A DNA stretch of 64,000 nt from an uncultured Thalassotalea sp. (GCA_947492575.1 CANLNK010000001.1:682001-746000), one strand, 5' to 3'; counted from the stretch's first letter, positions 43,081 through 53,059 are shown. Made by a program: numbers and translations. Notes: generated from the letters alone by a model not told the origin.

Positions 43081-43096
43081 TGGCTTGCCGATTGCA
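43081..43096 (+). promoter_or_regulatory. Sigma-54 promoter of the sypA-like unit
   Basis: TGGCTTGCCGATTGCA matches TGGCACGNNNNTTGCA at all but two positions. It lies 37 bp before the STAS gene ATG. Confidence 0.85.
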
Positions 43097-43133
43097 ATGG
43101 TTAACGTGAACCCAATAAAGAGCTGAGGTGTTT

Positions 43134-43481
43134 ATGTTAAACGAATCATATAGCTTACAAAATAATGTCGTGGTCAAACTGTTTGAAGACTTAGACGCAG
43201 ATGCGGTAAGTCACATGAGAGATGACTTAGAGAGTTATAGCCGGTTATCGTCAGATATCGTGATTGATTTACAAGAAGTTAAGTTTATCGATTCATCTGG
43301 TATTGGTGCTATCGTATTTTTATACAAGCGCATGGTGGCAAAAGGCAAACTAGTTTCTGTTGTGGGCTTAAATCAACAGCCGAAAGAGTTGTTCGATATG
43401 TTGTTGTTAAGCAGCACTATTAACTGCTTTGACAATTTAGACAATTACATTGCACAACACATGGTTGATAAGGCGGTTTAA
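43134..43481 (+). CDS. STAS-domain protein, SypA-like
   Basis: A 115-residue anti-anti-sigma-factor-type STAS protein. The phosphorylatable serine site is FIDSSGIGAI (Ser54/Ser55). V. fischeri SypA works below a SypE-like kinase/phosphatase that modifies this serine to control biofilm after transcription. The ATG is 5 bases after GAGG; a GTG two codons earlier is weaker. It is first in the sypABCD-like unit, one base before the OmpA-like gene. Confidence 0.88.
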   Translation: MLNESYSLQNNVVVKLFEDLDADAVSHMRDDLESYSRLSSDIVIDLQEVKFIDSSGIGAIVFLYKRMVAKGKLVSVVGLNQQPKELFDMLLLSSTINCFDNLDNYIAQHMVDKAV

Positions 43482-43482
43482 T

Positions 43483-44385
43483 ATGTCGTTACTTGTATCA
43501 TCACTTCGTCCAAGTTTACTTGCCATTGCGATTGCTGCTGGCGCTAGTTTATTAGGCGGTTGTAGTTCATCTGCCGAAGACCGTGCTGCAGAAATCGAGA
43601 AAGCCAAGCAGCTGAATAAGTCAGTTGTGAAGCGCTACCTAGAAGCTGCTAAATTAGAGCTGCTGTCGTTAACTGCGCAAAACGTTGAAAACTGCGTGGC
43701 TGGGCAAGTTGAAATAGCACATCGCTTATACAACCAAACCGAACAAGAGTTCTTTGGTCATATGTATAACGACGCGTTTGTTACTTTGACGAAGTTTGAT
43801 AGACAAGTGCGTAAAATACACTGCATTCACAGTTATCTAGACGGTAGATTTGGCTGTGCTCAATCAAACAAAACTGCCGTGCTGCGAGATTGGTATCGTT
43901 CTGGTGACTATCAACAATGTCAAGCAGCAGACCAAGCTGTAGTTAAAACCGATACGGCCGTTGTATTCACCGAAACCACACTAACTCAGGCAGTTACGCC
44001 AGAACCTCATACGATTATTACCGAAACGTTGCATGACTTTGATCAAGACACGATTAAGCCGATTTACTATCCAGCGCTTGATCGCTTAATAGCCTTGATG
44101 ATGGATTACCCTGCATCAACATTGTTTATCGCGGGACATGCAGATAGTAAAGGTTCGAATGAATACAACTTATCGCTAAGTGAGAAACGCGCATATAACT
44201 TGTTTAACTACTTTACAGAGCGTGGTATCGCGCCAACGCGCATTGGTTATGAAGCGTTAGGTGAGCATGCGCCAAGAGTGTCAGAATCAACCCCAAATCA
44301 AGCCCTATTTAATCGCTACACCACATTGTATTTAACACTGGATACACGCATTGCCAAGCAGTCTTCGGAGGCGAGTTATGAATAA
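43483..44385 (+). CDS. OmpA-family lipoprotein, SypB-like
   Basis: A 300-residue lipoprotein with lipobox LGGC (Cys27). A helical region follows, then a C-terminal OmpA peptidoglycan-binding domain (about 195-290; FIAGHADSKGSNEYNLSLSE then KRAYNLFNYF). ATG at 43483 is preferred over a longer frame inside the STAS gene. It overlaps the SLBB gene start. It likely anchors the export machine to the cell wall. Confidence 0.85.
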   Translation: MSLLVSSLRPSLLAIAIAAGASLLGGCSSSAEDRAAEIEKAKQLNKSVVKRYLEAAKLELLSLTAQNVENCVAGQVEIAHRLYNQTEQEFFGHMYNDAFVTLTKFDRQVRKIHCIHSYLDGRFGCAQSNKTAVLRDWYRSGDYQQCQAADQAVVKTDTAVVFTETTLTQAVTPEPHTIITETLHDFDQDTIKPIYYPALDRLIALMMDYPASTLFIAGHADSKGSNEYNLSLSEKRAYNLFNYFTERGIAPTRIGYEALGEHAPRVSESTPNQALFNRYTTLYLTLDTRIAKQSSEASYE

Positions 44386-46501
44386 GTTAACGAGAACTTT
44401 CACTGCATTTTTCTTGCTACTGAGTATTCAAATTATCGCTCAATCTGCGATAGCGGATACGGCTGAGACACTTCGTCCAGGTGATGTGCTAAAGCTTAAC
44501 GTGCCGGGTGAAGTTGAATTTGAACAAAGCTTTCAAGTAAACCGAGAAGGCAACATTGTGCTGCCAGAAGTGGGTCAAGTGAATGTCGCCAGCTTAAGTC
44601 TTGAAGATGCGACGTTCTTCCTAAAGTCAGTGTTGGCTGAAGAATTTCGTGCCATTGACGACTTCAGTATTAACCGCATCGAGCGTCGTTTACCCATTAA
44701 GGTGCTGGGTTATGTGAAAAAACCGGGCCTTATTGACCTGCCAGCTGATGGCAATATCCAAATGGCATTACAGCAAGCGGGGGGCGCGAATGCAGGGGCT
44801 CAGCTAGACAAAATGCAGATTAACCGCAATGGCGAAATTATGCCTTTCGATTACAAAAAGTATTTAGATACCGGCAACTTCTCTATTTTGCCAAAACTGT
44901 TGCCGCTGGACGTAATTTTTGTACCAGCTTCACCATTAATTGGTAACGTGCAAATGGACTTTGATGCAGCAACCTTATCTGCAAGCGGTGATGGTGCTGA
45001 AGCAGAAACTGCGATCAAAGTTTTTGGTGAAGTGTTGAAGCCCGGTGTTTTTTCTTACAAGCCGGGCAATACGCTTGTTGATATGCTGATGCGCGCTGGC
45101 GGTGTAACTCGCTATGCAGGCGTTGAACACATTCGTCTAATTAATGATGGTGAGCCTACTCTTTTTGACTTGAAGCACTACTTAGATACAGGTGATGCGA
45201 GCAGAATGCCGAAAATTACCGCGGGTTCCACCTTGTTTGTGCCTATTCAAGAAGAGGGCATCAAAACCGGTATGCGTACGATTTACGTGATGGGTGAGGT
45301 ATTTAAACCGGGCGCTTATGAAGCACAAGATGGCACAGAGTTCTTTGATATTTTAGCTAACGCTGGTGGTCCAACGCGTTTCGCTGAGTCGCGTCAGGTG
45401 CGTATTATCCGCAGCAACGGTGAAGTCGACGCATTTGATCTACAAGCTTACACCGAAGGTTTAGGTAGTGTGCAAGTGCCAGTGATTGCACCTGGTGACG
45501 CTATCTTTGTGCCTGAAAAAACCGATATGAATGAGAAGTCGTGGTTAAAAATTACGCCTGACAGAGCTATTCGTGTGATTGGTGCGGTTATTAAGCCTGG
45601 CCGTTATGAGTGGGGCGATGAGATGTCATTCTTAGATATCCTTGCTCATGCTGGTGGTCCAACACAGGACGCTGATATTTCACAAATTCAAGTGCTAAAG
45701 GCGGGTAAAGCGACACGAGAAAAGCCGTTTAACTTAGCTGCTTTTATCTCTGACGGCGGTGACTTTTCACTACTACCTGACGTAGCTGCTGGTGATACGA
45801 TTATCGTACCTGAAAAGCCAAGAGATGTGATTGACAACAAAGCACGTTGGTTAAGACAACCTCAAGAGTCAGCGATTTACGTTTTCGGTCAAGTTGGTCA
45901 GCCTGGTCGCTATGCATTCGATAACAAATTACATTTCCTCGATATTATTTCGGCAGCAGATGGTCCAAATATCGATGCAGATATTCACGATATTAAAGTG
46001 ACGCACCGAAATGGCTATGGCACTAAAGTTACTAGTGTTGATTTAGGACTTTACTTCGAAACAGGTGATGAAACCTTGTTACCTGAGATTAAAGCGGGCG
46101 ATACCATTTACGTGCCACAACGTGATAAAGCGTGGCTTGACCAGAAGAAAGAGCAAACGGTTCGCATTATTGGTGCGGTTGCAAACCCAGGTCGTTACAC
46201 CTTCAGCGACGAAATGACGGTACTGGACTTACTAGCAGAAGCGGGCGGTCCAACCGACAATGCGCATTTATCGAAAATTATGGTGGTCAATATCTCCACG
46301 GCGAATGCTGCCAATAACCAAAGCCAAGAGTTTGATTTAGAAGCTTTTATTGAAAAGCCAAACTTTAATCGCTTACCACTTATTCGCACAGGCGACACTG
46401 TATTTGTGCCAGATGTCGCAAACAGTGACTGGAATGTGTTTGTCGGTCACGTTAAAGATATGGTCAGCGTCGTTTCACTTGTTGCTTTAGCAGGAGGTTA
46501 A
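44378..46501 (+). CDS. Outer-membrane polysaccharide export protein with six SLBB domains, SypC-like
   Basis: A 707-residue Wza-type exporter. The signal peptide ends near SAIADT. The Poly_export domain (about 25-100) has LRPGDVLKLNVPGEVEF. Six SLBB-type repeats follow, recognisable by G-V-xPG-xY/F ...D-L/I-L-AGG (for instance VMGEVFKPGAYEAQDGTEFF, VIGAVIKPGRYEWGDEMSFL). The usual number in Wza is two or three; here the repeats extend the protein. No lipobox cysteine is seen at the signal end. Confidence 0.88.
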   Translation: MNKLTRTFTAFFLLLSIQIIAQSAIADTAETLRPGDVLKLNVPGEVEFEQSFQVNREGNIVLPEVGQVNVASLSLEDATFFLKSVLAEEFRAIDDFSINRIERRLPIKVLGYVKKPGLIDLPADGNIQMALQQAGGANAGAQLDKMQINRNGEIMPFDYKKYLDTGNFSILPKLLPLDVIFVPASPLIGNVQMDFDAATLSASGDGAEAETAIKVFGEVLKPGVFSYKPGNTLVDMLMRAGGVTRYAGVEHIRLINDGEPTLFDLKHYLDTGDASRMPKITAGSTLFVPIQEEGIKTGMRTIYVMGEVFKPGAYEAQDGTEFFDILANAGGPTRFAESRQVRIIRSNGEVDAFDLQAYTEGLGSVQVPVIAPGDAIFVPEKTDMNEKSWLKITPDRAIRVIGAVIKPGRYEWGDEMSFLDILAHAGGPTQDADISQIQVLKAGKATREKPFNLAAFISDGGDFSLLPDVAAGDTIIVPEKPRDVIDNKARWLRQPQESAIYVFGQVGQPGRYAFDNKLHFLDIISAADGPNIDADIHDIKVTHRNGYGTKVTSVDLGLYFETGDETLLPEIKAGDTIYVPQRDKAWLDQKKEQTVRIIGAVANPGRYTFSDEMTVLDLLAEAGGPTDNAHLSKIMVVNISTANAANNQSQEFDLEAFIEKPNFNRLPLIRTGDTVFVPDVANSDWNVFVGHVKDMVSVVSLVALAGG

Positions 46502-46503
46502 TT

Positions 46504-47343
46504 ATGAACGAATTACCGATTCACTACAGCGAAGTCGAAAGTATTTACGGATGTACACTGGGAGCAGGCTATCGAACTTTAGCCATTACTTCGGCAGCAC
46601 CAGCTGAGGGTAAAACCATGATTGCGGAAGCCTTGGTTAAACGCGCCGAAGCCGCAGGTAAGAAAGTATTATTAGTGGAAATGAATACTTTCAATCCTGC
46701 ACTTAAGCGTAAACTAGATGGGCTGAATTCTACAGAACAACTAGCTCAACAACACAGAGCTAATGGCCTTAGCGCTGAGCAGGCGTCGAGTCAAACGTCG
46801 GAAAAGGTTGCGGGCATGCGCACGGAGTCAGTGGATGAACAACCAATTCAAACTCCGCAAAAGTATGCTGGCGCTTCAGATAGTCCAAAGCCACCAATGA
46901 CATCACTTTCCGGTGGCAGCGCATGTGTGCTATCGGTACCTACCGATGTCAATGTGATTGCTAAATACCGAGAGCTCTCTTTGCTTCAAGGTGCCATAAA
47001 TGAGTGGTTAACAACATTTGATTGCGTTGTGTTTGATACGGCAGCTCTGGCGATGTTGAATCAACACAATATCCCTGCTGAGTTAGTTTGCCAGGCTTGT
47101 GAAGGTACTGTTCTGGTCGTTGCTGCTGGACAAACGCCATCAAACCTCATTGAAGAAGGCATGAATAAGCTGGTAGCACGACAAGTGAATATTGTCGGCA
47201 CTGTAATGAACGATTATTTGAATCCTTCCTTGTTATCAGAGCTTGTTCGAGAATCGAAAAAGTTAGATCGGTTTATGCCGAAATTAATGACAAAGCTTAG
47301 AGCTAAGTTGTCACAAATGGTTATACTAAAAGTATCAACGTAA
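46504..47343 (+). CDS. CpsD-type P-loop ATPase without tyrosine tail, SypD-like
   Basis: A 279-residue protein. Walker A reads SAAPAEGKTMIA (about 30-41), Walker A' VLLVEMNTFNP, and Walker B DCVVFDTAAL. Between them is a low-complexity linker (about 80-150; QQHRANGLSAEQASSQTSEK then VAGMRTES). BY-kinases end in a Tyr cluster; this protein ends KLRAKLSQMVILKVST, without tyrosines. It should partner the Wzz-like protein; it may control polymer length without autophosphorylation. Confidence 0.82.
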   Translation: MNELPIHYSEVESIYGCTLGAGYRTLAITSAAPAEGKTMIAEALVKRAEAAGKKVLLVEMNTFNPALKRKLDGLNSTEQLAQQHRANGLSAEQASSQTSEKVAGMRTESVDEQPIQTPQKYAGASDSPKPPMTSLSGGSACVLSVPTDVNVIAKYRELSLLQGAINEWLTTFDCVVFDTAALAMLNQHNIPAELVCQACEGTVLVVAAGQTPSNLIEEGMNKLVARQVNIVGTVMNDYLNPSLLSELVRESKKLDRFMPKLMTKLRAKLSQMVILKVST

Positions 47344-47354
47344 AGGGAATTTTT

Positions 47355-49631
47355 GTGAGAATGCAAAACAACTTAGGTCAAGTCAGTGTACTTTTCGTCG
47401 ATGATGAGCAGGCTATTTTGGCTGCGATTAAGCGCGTGACGCGCAAGCTACCTGCGCGATTCTTTTTCTTGTCGAATCCGATAGAAGCACTTGAACTTAT
47501 CGTCAAAGAGAACATTGATATTGTGGTGTCTGATATGCGTATGCCGCAAATGGACGGTATCGAGTTTCTCTCAAATGTCGCCGAAAACTATCCTGAGACG
47601 ATTCGCATTATGCTAACGGGAAATGCTGATTCTGACTTAGTTATGACTGCGGTCAATAAAGGGCGTATTTGGAGCTTTTTGGAGAAGCCTTGGGAATCTG
47701 AACACTTGGTGATGACCATCAGTCAGGCGATTCAAACCCGCAATTTAATGCGCACTCGCGTTAACCACTTATACCAAGAATTAGAGCAAGCGAAACTACT
47801 AGCAGATTCTGGTTCCAAGGAAAAAAGTAACTTTTTAGCGGTGATGAGTCACGAAATTCGTACCCCGATGAACGCGATGCTTGGCTCCATGGAATTGCTC
47901 TCATCAACTCAGTTAGACGATGAGCAAAAAGCACTGTTAAACAATGCGTTAACTGCTGGTAAATCATTGTCTAGTCTTGTGAATGATGTACTCGACTTTT
48001 CCAAAATAGAGGCGGGCAAATTAAGTTTGCAAGTCAGTGAATTTAGTACACTCGACTTAGTCTCTTATCTTCATGCGTTGTTTATTGAGCGTGTCAAAGA
48101 GAAACAAATTGGTTTGATGTTTACCATTTCTCCGCGACTATCAACACAACTACTACTCGACGAGCAGCGCATTAAACAAGTGCTCATCAACTTAATCGCT
48201 AATGCAATCAAGTTTACCCATAGTGGTGGCGTCGAAGTAAGCGTTTACGCCAATGAAAGCCAAATCCACTTTGAAGTAAAAGATACGGGTATTGGCATAA
48301 AAAATGAAGATATTCCTAAGCTTTTCAGCAAGTTTGTACAGGCAGATTCTTCATACAAGCGCCAATTCGAAGGCACAGGGCTTGGCTTAGCGATCACTAA
48401 ACAGTTGACCGAGTTGATGGGAGGTGAAGTACGGGTTGGCTCTAAAGAGGGCCGTGGTAGTAGTTTCCTTGTCGCTATTCCACACAGCTATTTTTCTGAG
48501 CCGCTAGTTTCTGGTGCCTTGTTGGAAGACGCAAGAGTGAGCACTAAGCGTGTAGAGCTCTATAACGTCAGTGCATTTTGTGAAGAGGCATTGAGTAAAC
48601 AGCTTCATATGTGGAATTGCGACGTAAACTGCGTAAGAGACAATAGTGAGCTGACAGAAATTCGCTTATTTGACGGAGAAAGCCAAGCGCCGGGTACCCG
48701 CATTCCTTATGAATCAGGGTTTCATCAGCATTGCTATATAAGCCACCAAGAATTAATCAATATGGTGCTAGGAGAGCAGCCAACTCGCAATCAAAACAAT
48801 CAAGCTGACGTATTTGAGCAGTCAGGTGAAGGCCAGCGAATATTAGTGGCTGAAGATAGCTTACCGAACCAACTCGTTATTAAAACTATGCTTGAGCGCG
48901 CTGGCTATCAAATCGACATTGCAGACAATGGCTTAGCGGCCGTTGAGCTTGCTGAGAGAAACGCATACCAACTAATTTTAATGGATTTGTCTATGCCCAT
49001 TATGGATGGCGCACAAGCCACCAGAATTATCAGGGGTAAAGTATCTGAAGTCGCTAGTATCCCTATTTGGGCGATGACAGCTAATGTGACTAAAGATGAT
49101 AGGCAACATTGTTTCGATGCCGGTATGAATGAGTTTGTTGAAAAGCCCATTAACAAGCCTGCGCTGTTGGCAAAACTCCACAAATTTTTCGAAGAAGATT
49201 TGTCGGATTCATTGCCAGCAAGAACAGATGCTGAAGCTGGCGCAGAAGCTCAAAAGGGTGATCCGCAAAAAACTGATCAGAATGTGTTGGATGAAAAAGT
49301 CGTTGAGCAATTGTTAGAAGATACTGGCGAAGAAATTTTCCAACGGGTTTTAGAGCTTTTTATTAGTGAGACTGAGCGACGTATATCACAGGTTCAGCAG
49401 GCTACCCTTATCGATGACGTTGAGCAAATAGAGAAAGAGGCACACGCCATAAAAAGTAGTGCAGCGAGTGTCGGTGCGGTGAGGTTAGGAGAACGAGCCA
49501 AGGCGTTGGAGGCTGCCTGCCGTCAACGCGAATCACACAGAGTATCGGAGCTTGTCGCTGAAGTGGGAGCATTGAGTGCTGCCTCATTAGATGCGCTTAA
49601 ATCTCATAATCTATTTAAGCTAAGTAGCTAG
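47355..49631 (+). CDS. Hybrid sensor kinase REC-HisKA-HATPase-REC-HPT, SypF-like
   Basis: A 758-residue cytosolic phosphorelay protein without TM. Receiver 1 (5-120) has Asp60 in SDMRMPQMDG and the EKPWE end. HisKA has His166 in MSHEIRTPMNAM, HATPase follows (NLIANAIKFTHSGG, DTGIGI, GTGLGLAI). A degenerate ~70-residue segment precedes receiver 2 with Asp544 (LMDLSMPIMDG). HPT His697 is in EAHAIKSSAAS. SypF is the central kinase in V. fischeri that phosphorylates SypE and SypG via HPT. GTG start at 47355 fits AGGGA; an ATG is two codons on. The N-terminal receiver is an addition worth note. Confidence 0.9.
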   Translation: MRMQNNLGQVSVLFVDDEQAILAAIKRVTRKLPARFFFLSNPIEALELIVKENIDIVVSDMRMPQMDGIEFLSNVAENYPETIRIMLTGNADSDLVMTAVNKGRIWSFLEKPWESEHLVMTISQAIQTRNLMRTRVNHLYQELEQAKLLADSGSKEKSNFLAVMSHEIRTPMNAMLGSMELLSSTQLDDEQKALLNNALTAGKSLSSLVNDVLDFSKIEAGKLSLQVSEFSTLDLVSYLHALFIERVKEKQIGLMFTISPRLSTQLLLDEQRIKQVLINLIANAIKFTHSGGVEVSVYANESQIHFEVKDTGIGIKNEDIPKLFSKFVQADSSYKRQFEGTGLGLAITKQLTELMGGEVRVGSKEGRGSSFLVAIPHSYFSEPLVSGALLEDARVSTKRVELYNVSAFCEEALSKQLHMWNCDVNCVRDNSELTEIRLFDGESQAPGTRIPYESGFHQHCYISHQELINMVLGEQPTRNQNNQADVFEQSGEGQRILVAEDSLPNQLVIKTMLERAGYQIDIADNGLAAVELAERNAYQLILMDLSMPIMDGAQATRIIRGKVSEVASIPIWAMTANVTKDDRQHCFDAGMNEFVEKPINKPALLAKLHKFFEEDLSDSLPARTDAEAGAEAQKGDPQKTDQNVLDEKVVEQLLEDTGEEIFQRVLELFISETERRISQVQQATLIDDVEQIEKEAHAIKSSAASVGAVRLGERAKALEAACRQRESHRVSELVAEVGALSAASLDALKSHNLFKLSS

Positions 49632-49646
49632 GCTTAAGGCGATAAG

Positions 49647-51347
49647 ATGGAACATATGACCGCCATATCAAACCAGCCCGATCTGCAGCAAGCTGCCGAA
49701 GATTTGATTGCGCCGATAAAGCTTTTGTCGATATCGCTTACGCCGTCGCTAGATGAAAGTAAGCGCTTGAGAACAGCAATATCGCAATTACTCTCTAAAT
49801 TTAATGTCAGTACAACCGTCATTAGCCAAGTACAACTTGCCTTAACAGAGGTACTGACGAACTTGGTTAAACACGCTGATTGTAAAGCGACTGTCATCGA
49901 CTTATTAGTCAGTAAAAGCGGTGAACATCTCTGCTTCCAATTGCGTGATAATGGCTCTCCTTTTGAAGGCTTTACGCAGCACTTTACGCAACACAGAGAG
50001 AACGCGAGTAAGCTGAGTTTTGCAGAGTCTGGTATGGGCTTAGGTATTGTTTTCCAGTTATTTCCTAATTGCGAATACAGAGCAAACGTGAGTGTGCCTG
50101 CTGGTGTTGACGGTAGTAGCAGTGATGGCAGCAATGGCGGCGATGGCATTAGTGTGGGGTTTAATCAGTTTAGCTTTTCAATCGAAGCGCCAGAACAGGT
50201 TAGTAAGCAAGTGACGGTCGCCATCGTTGAAGATGAGCCCATGATGCGAGAGCTTGTTGCTGCATATCTGCCCGATAGCTATCACATCGTTAGCTTTGAA
50301 AATGGCCAAGCATTCTTGCAGCAGCACCAAGGACAAGTAATTGATTTAGTTATTTCTGATATATCAATGCCAGTTATTGACGGGCTGACATTGAAGAAAA
50401 AACTATCTGAAAATCAGAGTTTGGCTCATGTTCCCTTTATTTTTTTGACCGCGCAAGATGATAGCGACACGGAAATGCTAGCTAACTCTTTGGGTATCGA
50501 TAATTACCTCACTAAGCCTGTTAACAAGCAAAAGCTTATTATGGCCGTTGAGCGAGCGTTAAGTCGTTATCAGCAACTTGCAAAACGAGAGAAAGAAATG
50601 CTTACGGCGAACTTGTTGCCGGAGCGTTTGCCTGAACTCGATAACTATCAAGCTGATTACTTTACGATTTCACCAGCCAATACGGGTGGGGATTTCATTT
50701 ATCATCGCCAAATGGGGGACAAGACCCTCATTATTCTTGCTGATGTGATGGGGCACAATGTTGAGTCGACGTTATTTGCCCATGCATTTAGTGGTTTTTT
50801 CTCTGGGTTAATTGGTGCTCACAAATCGATTAGCTTGTCATCGTTAATGATTGCCTTATCCAATCAATTACTCACTGATCCCGTGCTGAGTAAGACGCTT
50901 ATCACTTGCGTAGGCGCTGTTGTTAGCAATGAGGATATAGAGCTAGTGTGCGCTGGGCATCCGGCACCTATTCTTTTCTCTTCCTCATGTTCACAAGAAA
51001 ATAGGGAGTATCCTACGGGTTGGCAAACCCTCGAGCTGAAAGGCGCACTACCTGGTGTGGTGCAAGATACGAGCTATCAAACTCATCACCTGCAGCTAAA
51101 AGATAACGAACGATTATTGCTTTGTACCGACGGTTTTTTTGATGCCTGTACGACAAGAGAACAACGAGACGTTCTGCTTACTCGTGTTGGTCAAGAGCTT
51201 TGTACCAAAGGGGAGGCTGGCGAAGGTCATAGTGGTAGCCTCAAAGAAGGTATTCAACGAGTGGAGCGTATCTTCACTGAGCTTTGTAATGACGTTGAAG
51301 ATGATGTCACGGTGCTAGTGATTCAGAATAAAGACAAAAATACTTAG
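49647..51347 (+). CDS. RsbW-REC-PP2C switch protein, SypE-like
   Basis: A 566-residue protein. Serine-kinase HATPase domain (about 30-180): LTEVLTNLVKHADC, LRDNGSPFEGF, GMGLGIVFQL. Receiver (about 185-305): Asp238 in SDISMPVIDG. PP2C/SpoIIE phosphatase (about 340-560): NTGGDF, LADVMGHN, CTDGFFDACT, VEDDVTVL; metal acids are intact. In V. fischeri SypE both phosphorylates and dephosphorylates SypA. A Ser/Gly-rich insert (SSSDGSNGGDG) in the kinase domain is unusual. It follows the SypF-like gene by 15 bp. Confidence 0.9.
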   Translation: MEHMTAISNQPDLQQAAEDLIAPIKLLSISLTPSLDESKRLRTAISQLLSKFNVSTTVISQVQLALTEVLTNLVKHADCKATVIDLLVSKSGEHLCFQLRDNGSPFEGFTQHFTQHRENASKLSFAESGMGLGIVFQLFPNCEYRANVSVPAGVDGSSSDGSNGGDGISVGFNQFSFSIEAPEQVSKQVTVAIVEDEPMMRELVAAYLPDSYHIVSFENGQAFLQQHQGQVIDLVISDISMPVIDGLTLKKKLSENQSLAHVPFIFLTAQDDSDTEMLANSLGIDNYLTKPVNKQKLIMAVERALSRYQQLAKREKEMLTANLLPERLPELDNYQADYFTISPANTGGDFIYHRQMGDKTLIILADVMGHNVESTLFAHAFSGFFSGLIGAHKSISLSSLMIALSNQLLTDPVLSKTLITCVGAVVSNEDIELVCAGHPAPILFSSSCSQENREYPTGWQTLELKGALPGVVQDTSYQTHHLQLKDNERLLLCTDGFFDACTTREQRDVLLTRVGQELCTKGEAGEGHSGSLKEGIQRVERIFTELCNDVEDDVTVLVIQNKDKNT

Positions 51348-51436
51348 AAAAAGCTAAAAGAAATGTTACTTTGGAGACTAGCTAATCTCCATTAGCCTTT
51401 CTGTAACGCTTTGTAATTGCATGGATTAACTATTTT

Positions 51437-52891
51437 ATGGAAAACACGCAAGTACTTTTAGTTGAAGACAGCCCTACACTGTCTGCTATTTATGCCGGCT
51501 TTTTAGCGAAAGAACCTTACGAATTGTTTATGGCTGGCAATGGCCAAAACGCACTCGATATTATCAATACGCAGTGTCCTCGAATTGTGTTGTTGGATCT
51601 CAACCTGCCTGACATGGAAGGCATGGATATTCTTAAGTACATCCACAAACAACAGCTACCGATTACGGTTGTGATTTTGACTGCACATGGCTCTGTAGAT
51701 GTTGCTGTAGACGCCATGAAATATGGCGCTTTCGATTTCATTAGCAAACCTGTTGAACATAAACGTTTACTGATTACTTTGCGTAATGCTGTTAAAACTC
51801 AGCAGATGACACAAATCATCGATGAGTACCGTGAGCAGTTTGAGCGCGATGGTTTTTGCGGCTTCATTGGCTCATCAATGGCGATGCAAGGGGTATATCG
51901 CATTATCGAAAGTGCAGCGCCAAGTACTGCTACGGTATTTATTACAGGGGAAAGCGGAACTGGTAAAGAATTGTGTGCTGAAGCCGTTCATCAACTTAGC
52001 CCACGAAAAGAAGCATCATTTATCGCCCTGAACTGTGCAGCTATTCCTAAAGACTTAATGGAAAGTGAGATTTTTGGCCATGTAAAGGGAGCCTTTACTG
52101 GGGCGCTAAGCGAACGCCAAGGTGCGGCAGCTCTAGCTGATGGTGGTACTTTGTTCTTAGATGAACTCTGTGAAATGGACTTAGATTTACAGAGCAAAAT
52201 TTTACGTTTTATTCAGTCTGGTACTTTTCAAAAAGTCGGCTCAAGTAAACAAGAAAAGGTTAATGTACGTTTTGTTTGTGCGACAAACCGAGACCCTCTT
52301 GCTGAAGTGAGGGAAGGTCGCTTTCGCGAAGATTTATACTATCGCTTACATGTTATTCCAATTGCCTTGCCACCGCTACGGGAGCGCGGTAAAGATATCG
52401 TTGAGATAGCAAGCCAGTTCTTAACCGTTATAAGTAAAGAAGAAACGAAGAACTTTAAGCGTTTCAATAAGGCAGCAGAGCAATTAATGCTGTCTTATCC
52501 TTGGCCGGGCAATGTTCGTGAGCTTGAAAATGTCGTGCGTAATTTGGTTGTCCTAAATAGCGGCGAAGAAGTGACGACAGAGATGTTTCCTGCGCCAGTT
52601 AATCAGGTTGGTGCGCATTTAGCGACTCATTTAGAAGCTGGTAAAGCTGATGACAACCAAAGCTTTACAGAATCTGTTGCGCCACAAAGTGGACAACTTG
52701 CAGACCCTACCCAAACGGAAAGTGCTCCATCTGCAGATAATGAGTTTAATATCATTCCGCTGGCACAAGTCGAACGGACGGCGATTGAGCAAGCGATTAA
52801 CTTATGTGATGGCAATATTCCAAAAGCAGCTGCATTGTTGGACGTGAGCCCTTCAACGATTTATCGCAAGAAACAAACTTGGGAGTCTTAA
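51437..52891 (+). CDS. Sigma-54-dependent response regulator, SypG-like
   Basis: A 484-residue NtrC-family activator. Receiver (1-115) with Asp54 in LLDLNLPDMEG; AAA+ domain (about 140-375) with GESGTGKE, GAFTGA, GGTLFLDE and ATNRDP; a linker (about 390-435); and a C-terminal Fis-type helix-turn-helix (VERTAIEQAINLCDGNIPKA then AALLDVSPSTIYRK). Intact GAFTGA means it can drive sigma-54. It is the obvious activator of the six promoters with upstream boxes found in this window. Confidence 0.93.
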   Translation: MENTQVLLVEDSPTLSAIYAGFLAKEPYELFMAGNGQNALDIINTQCPRIVLLDLNLPDMEGMDILKYIHKQQLPITVVILTAHGSVDVAVDAMKYGAFDFISKPVEHKRLLITLRNAVKTQQMTQIIDEYREQFERDGFCGFIGSSMAMQGVYRIIESAAPSTATVFITGESGTGKELCAEAVHQLSPRKEASFIALNCAAIPKDLMESEIFGHVKGAFTGALSERQGAAALADGGTLFLDELCEMDLDLQSKILRFIQSGTFQKVGSSKQEKVNVRFVCATNRDPLAEVREGRFREDLYYRLHVIPIALPPLRERGKDIVEIASQFLTVISKEETKNFKRFNKAAEQLMLSYPWPGNVRELENVVRNLVVLNSGEEVTTEMFPAPVNQVGAHLATHLEAGKADDNQSFTESVAPQSGQLADPTQTESAPSADNEFNIIPLAQVERTAIEQAINLCDGNIPKAAALLDVSPSTIYRKKQTWES

Positions 52892-53059
52892 GTAGGTATT
52901 AACATGTAAATAGGCTTTGCATAGCTGGAGCTTACCGCAGCTAACTGTCGATACTCGGTTATGAAAGCTAAGCCTGGGAAATGCTTTGGTAATGCGCTGG
53001 AAATGCTTTAGTAGTTAAACATATCGGCTGGGAAAATAGGTGTAATTAAAAGGATTTTT

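Noticed and set aside
52892-53059. Sigma-54 promoter in front of the unknown exported protein
   Set aside because: Several GG dinucleotides (TGGGAAATGC, CTGGAAATGC) look promising, but none has GC at the right distance.
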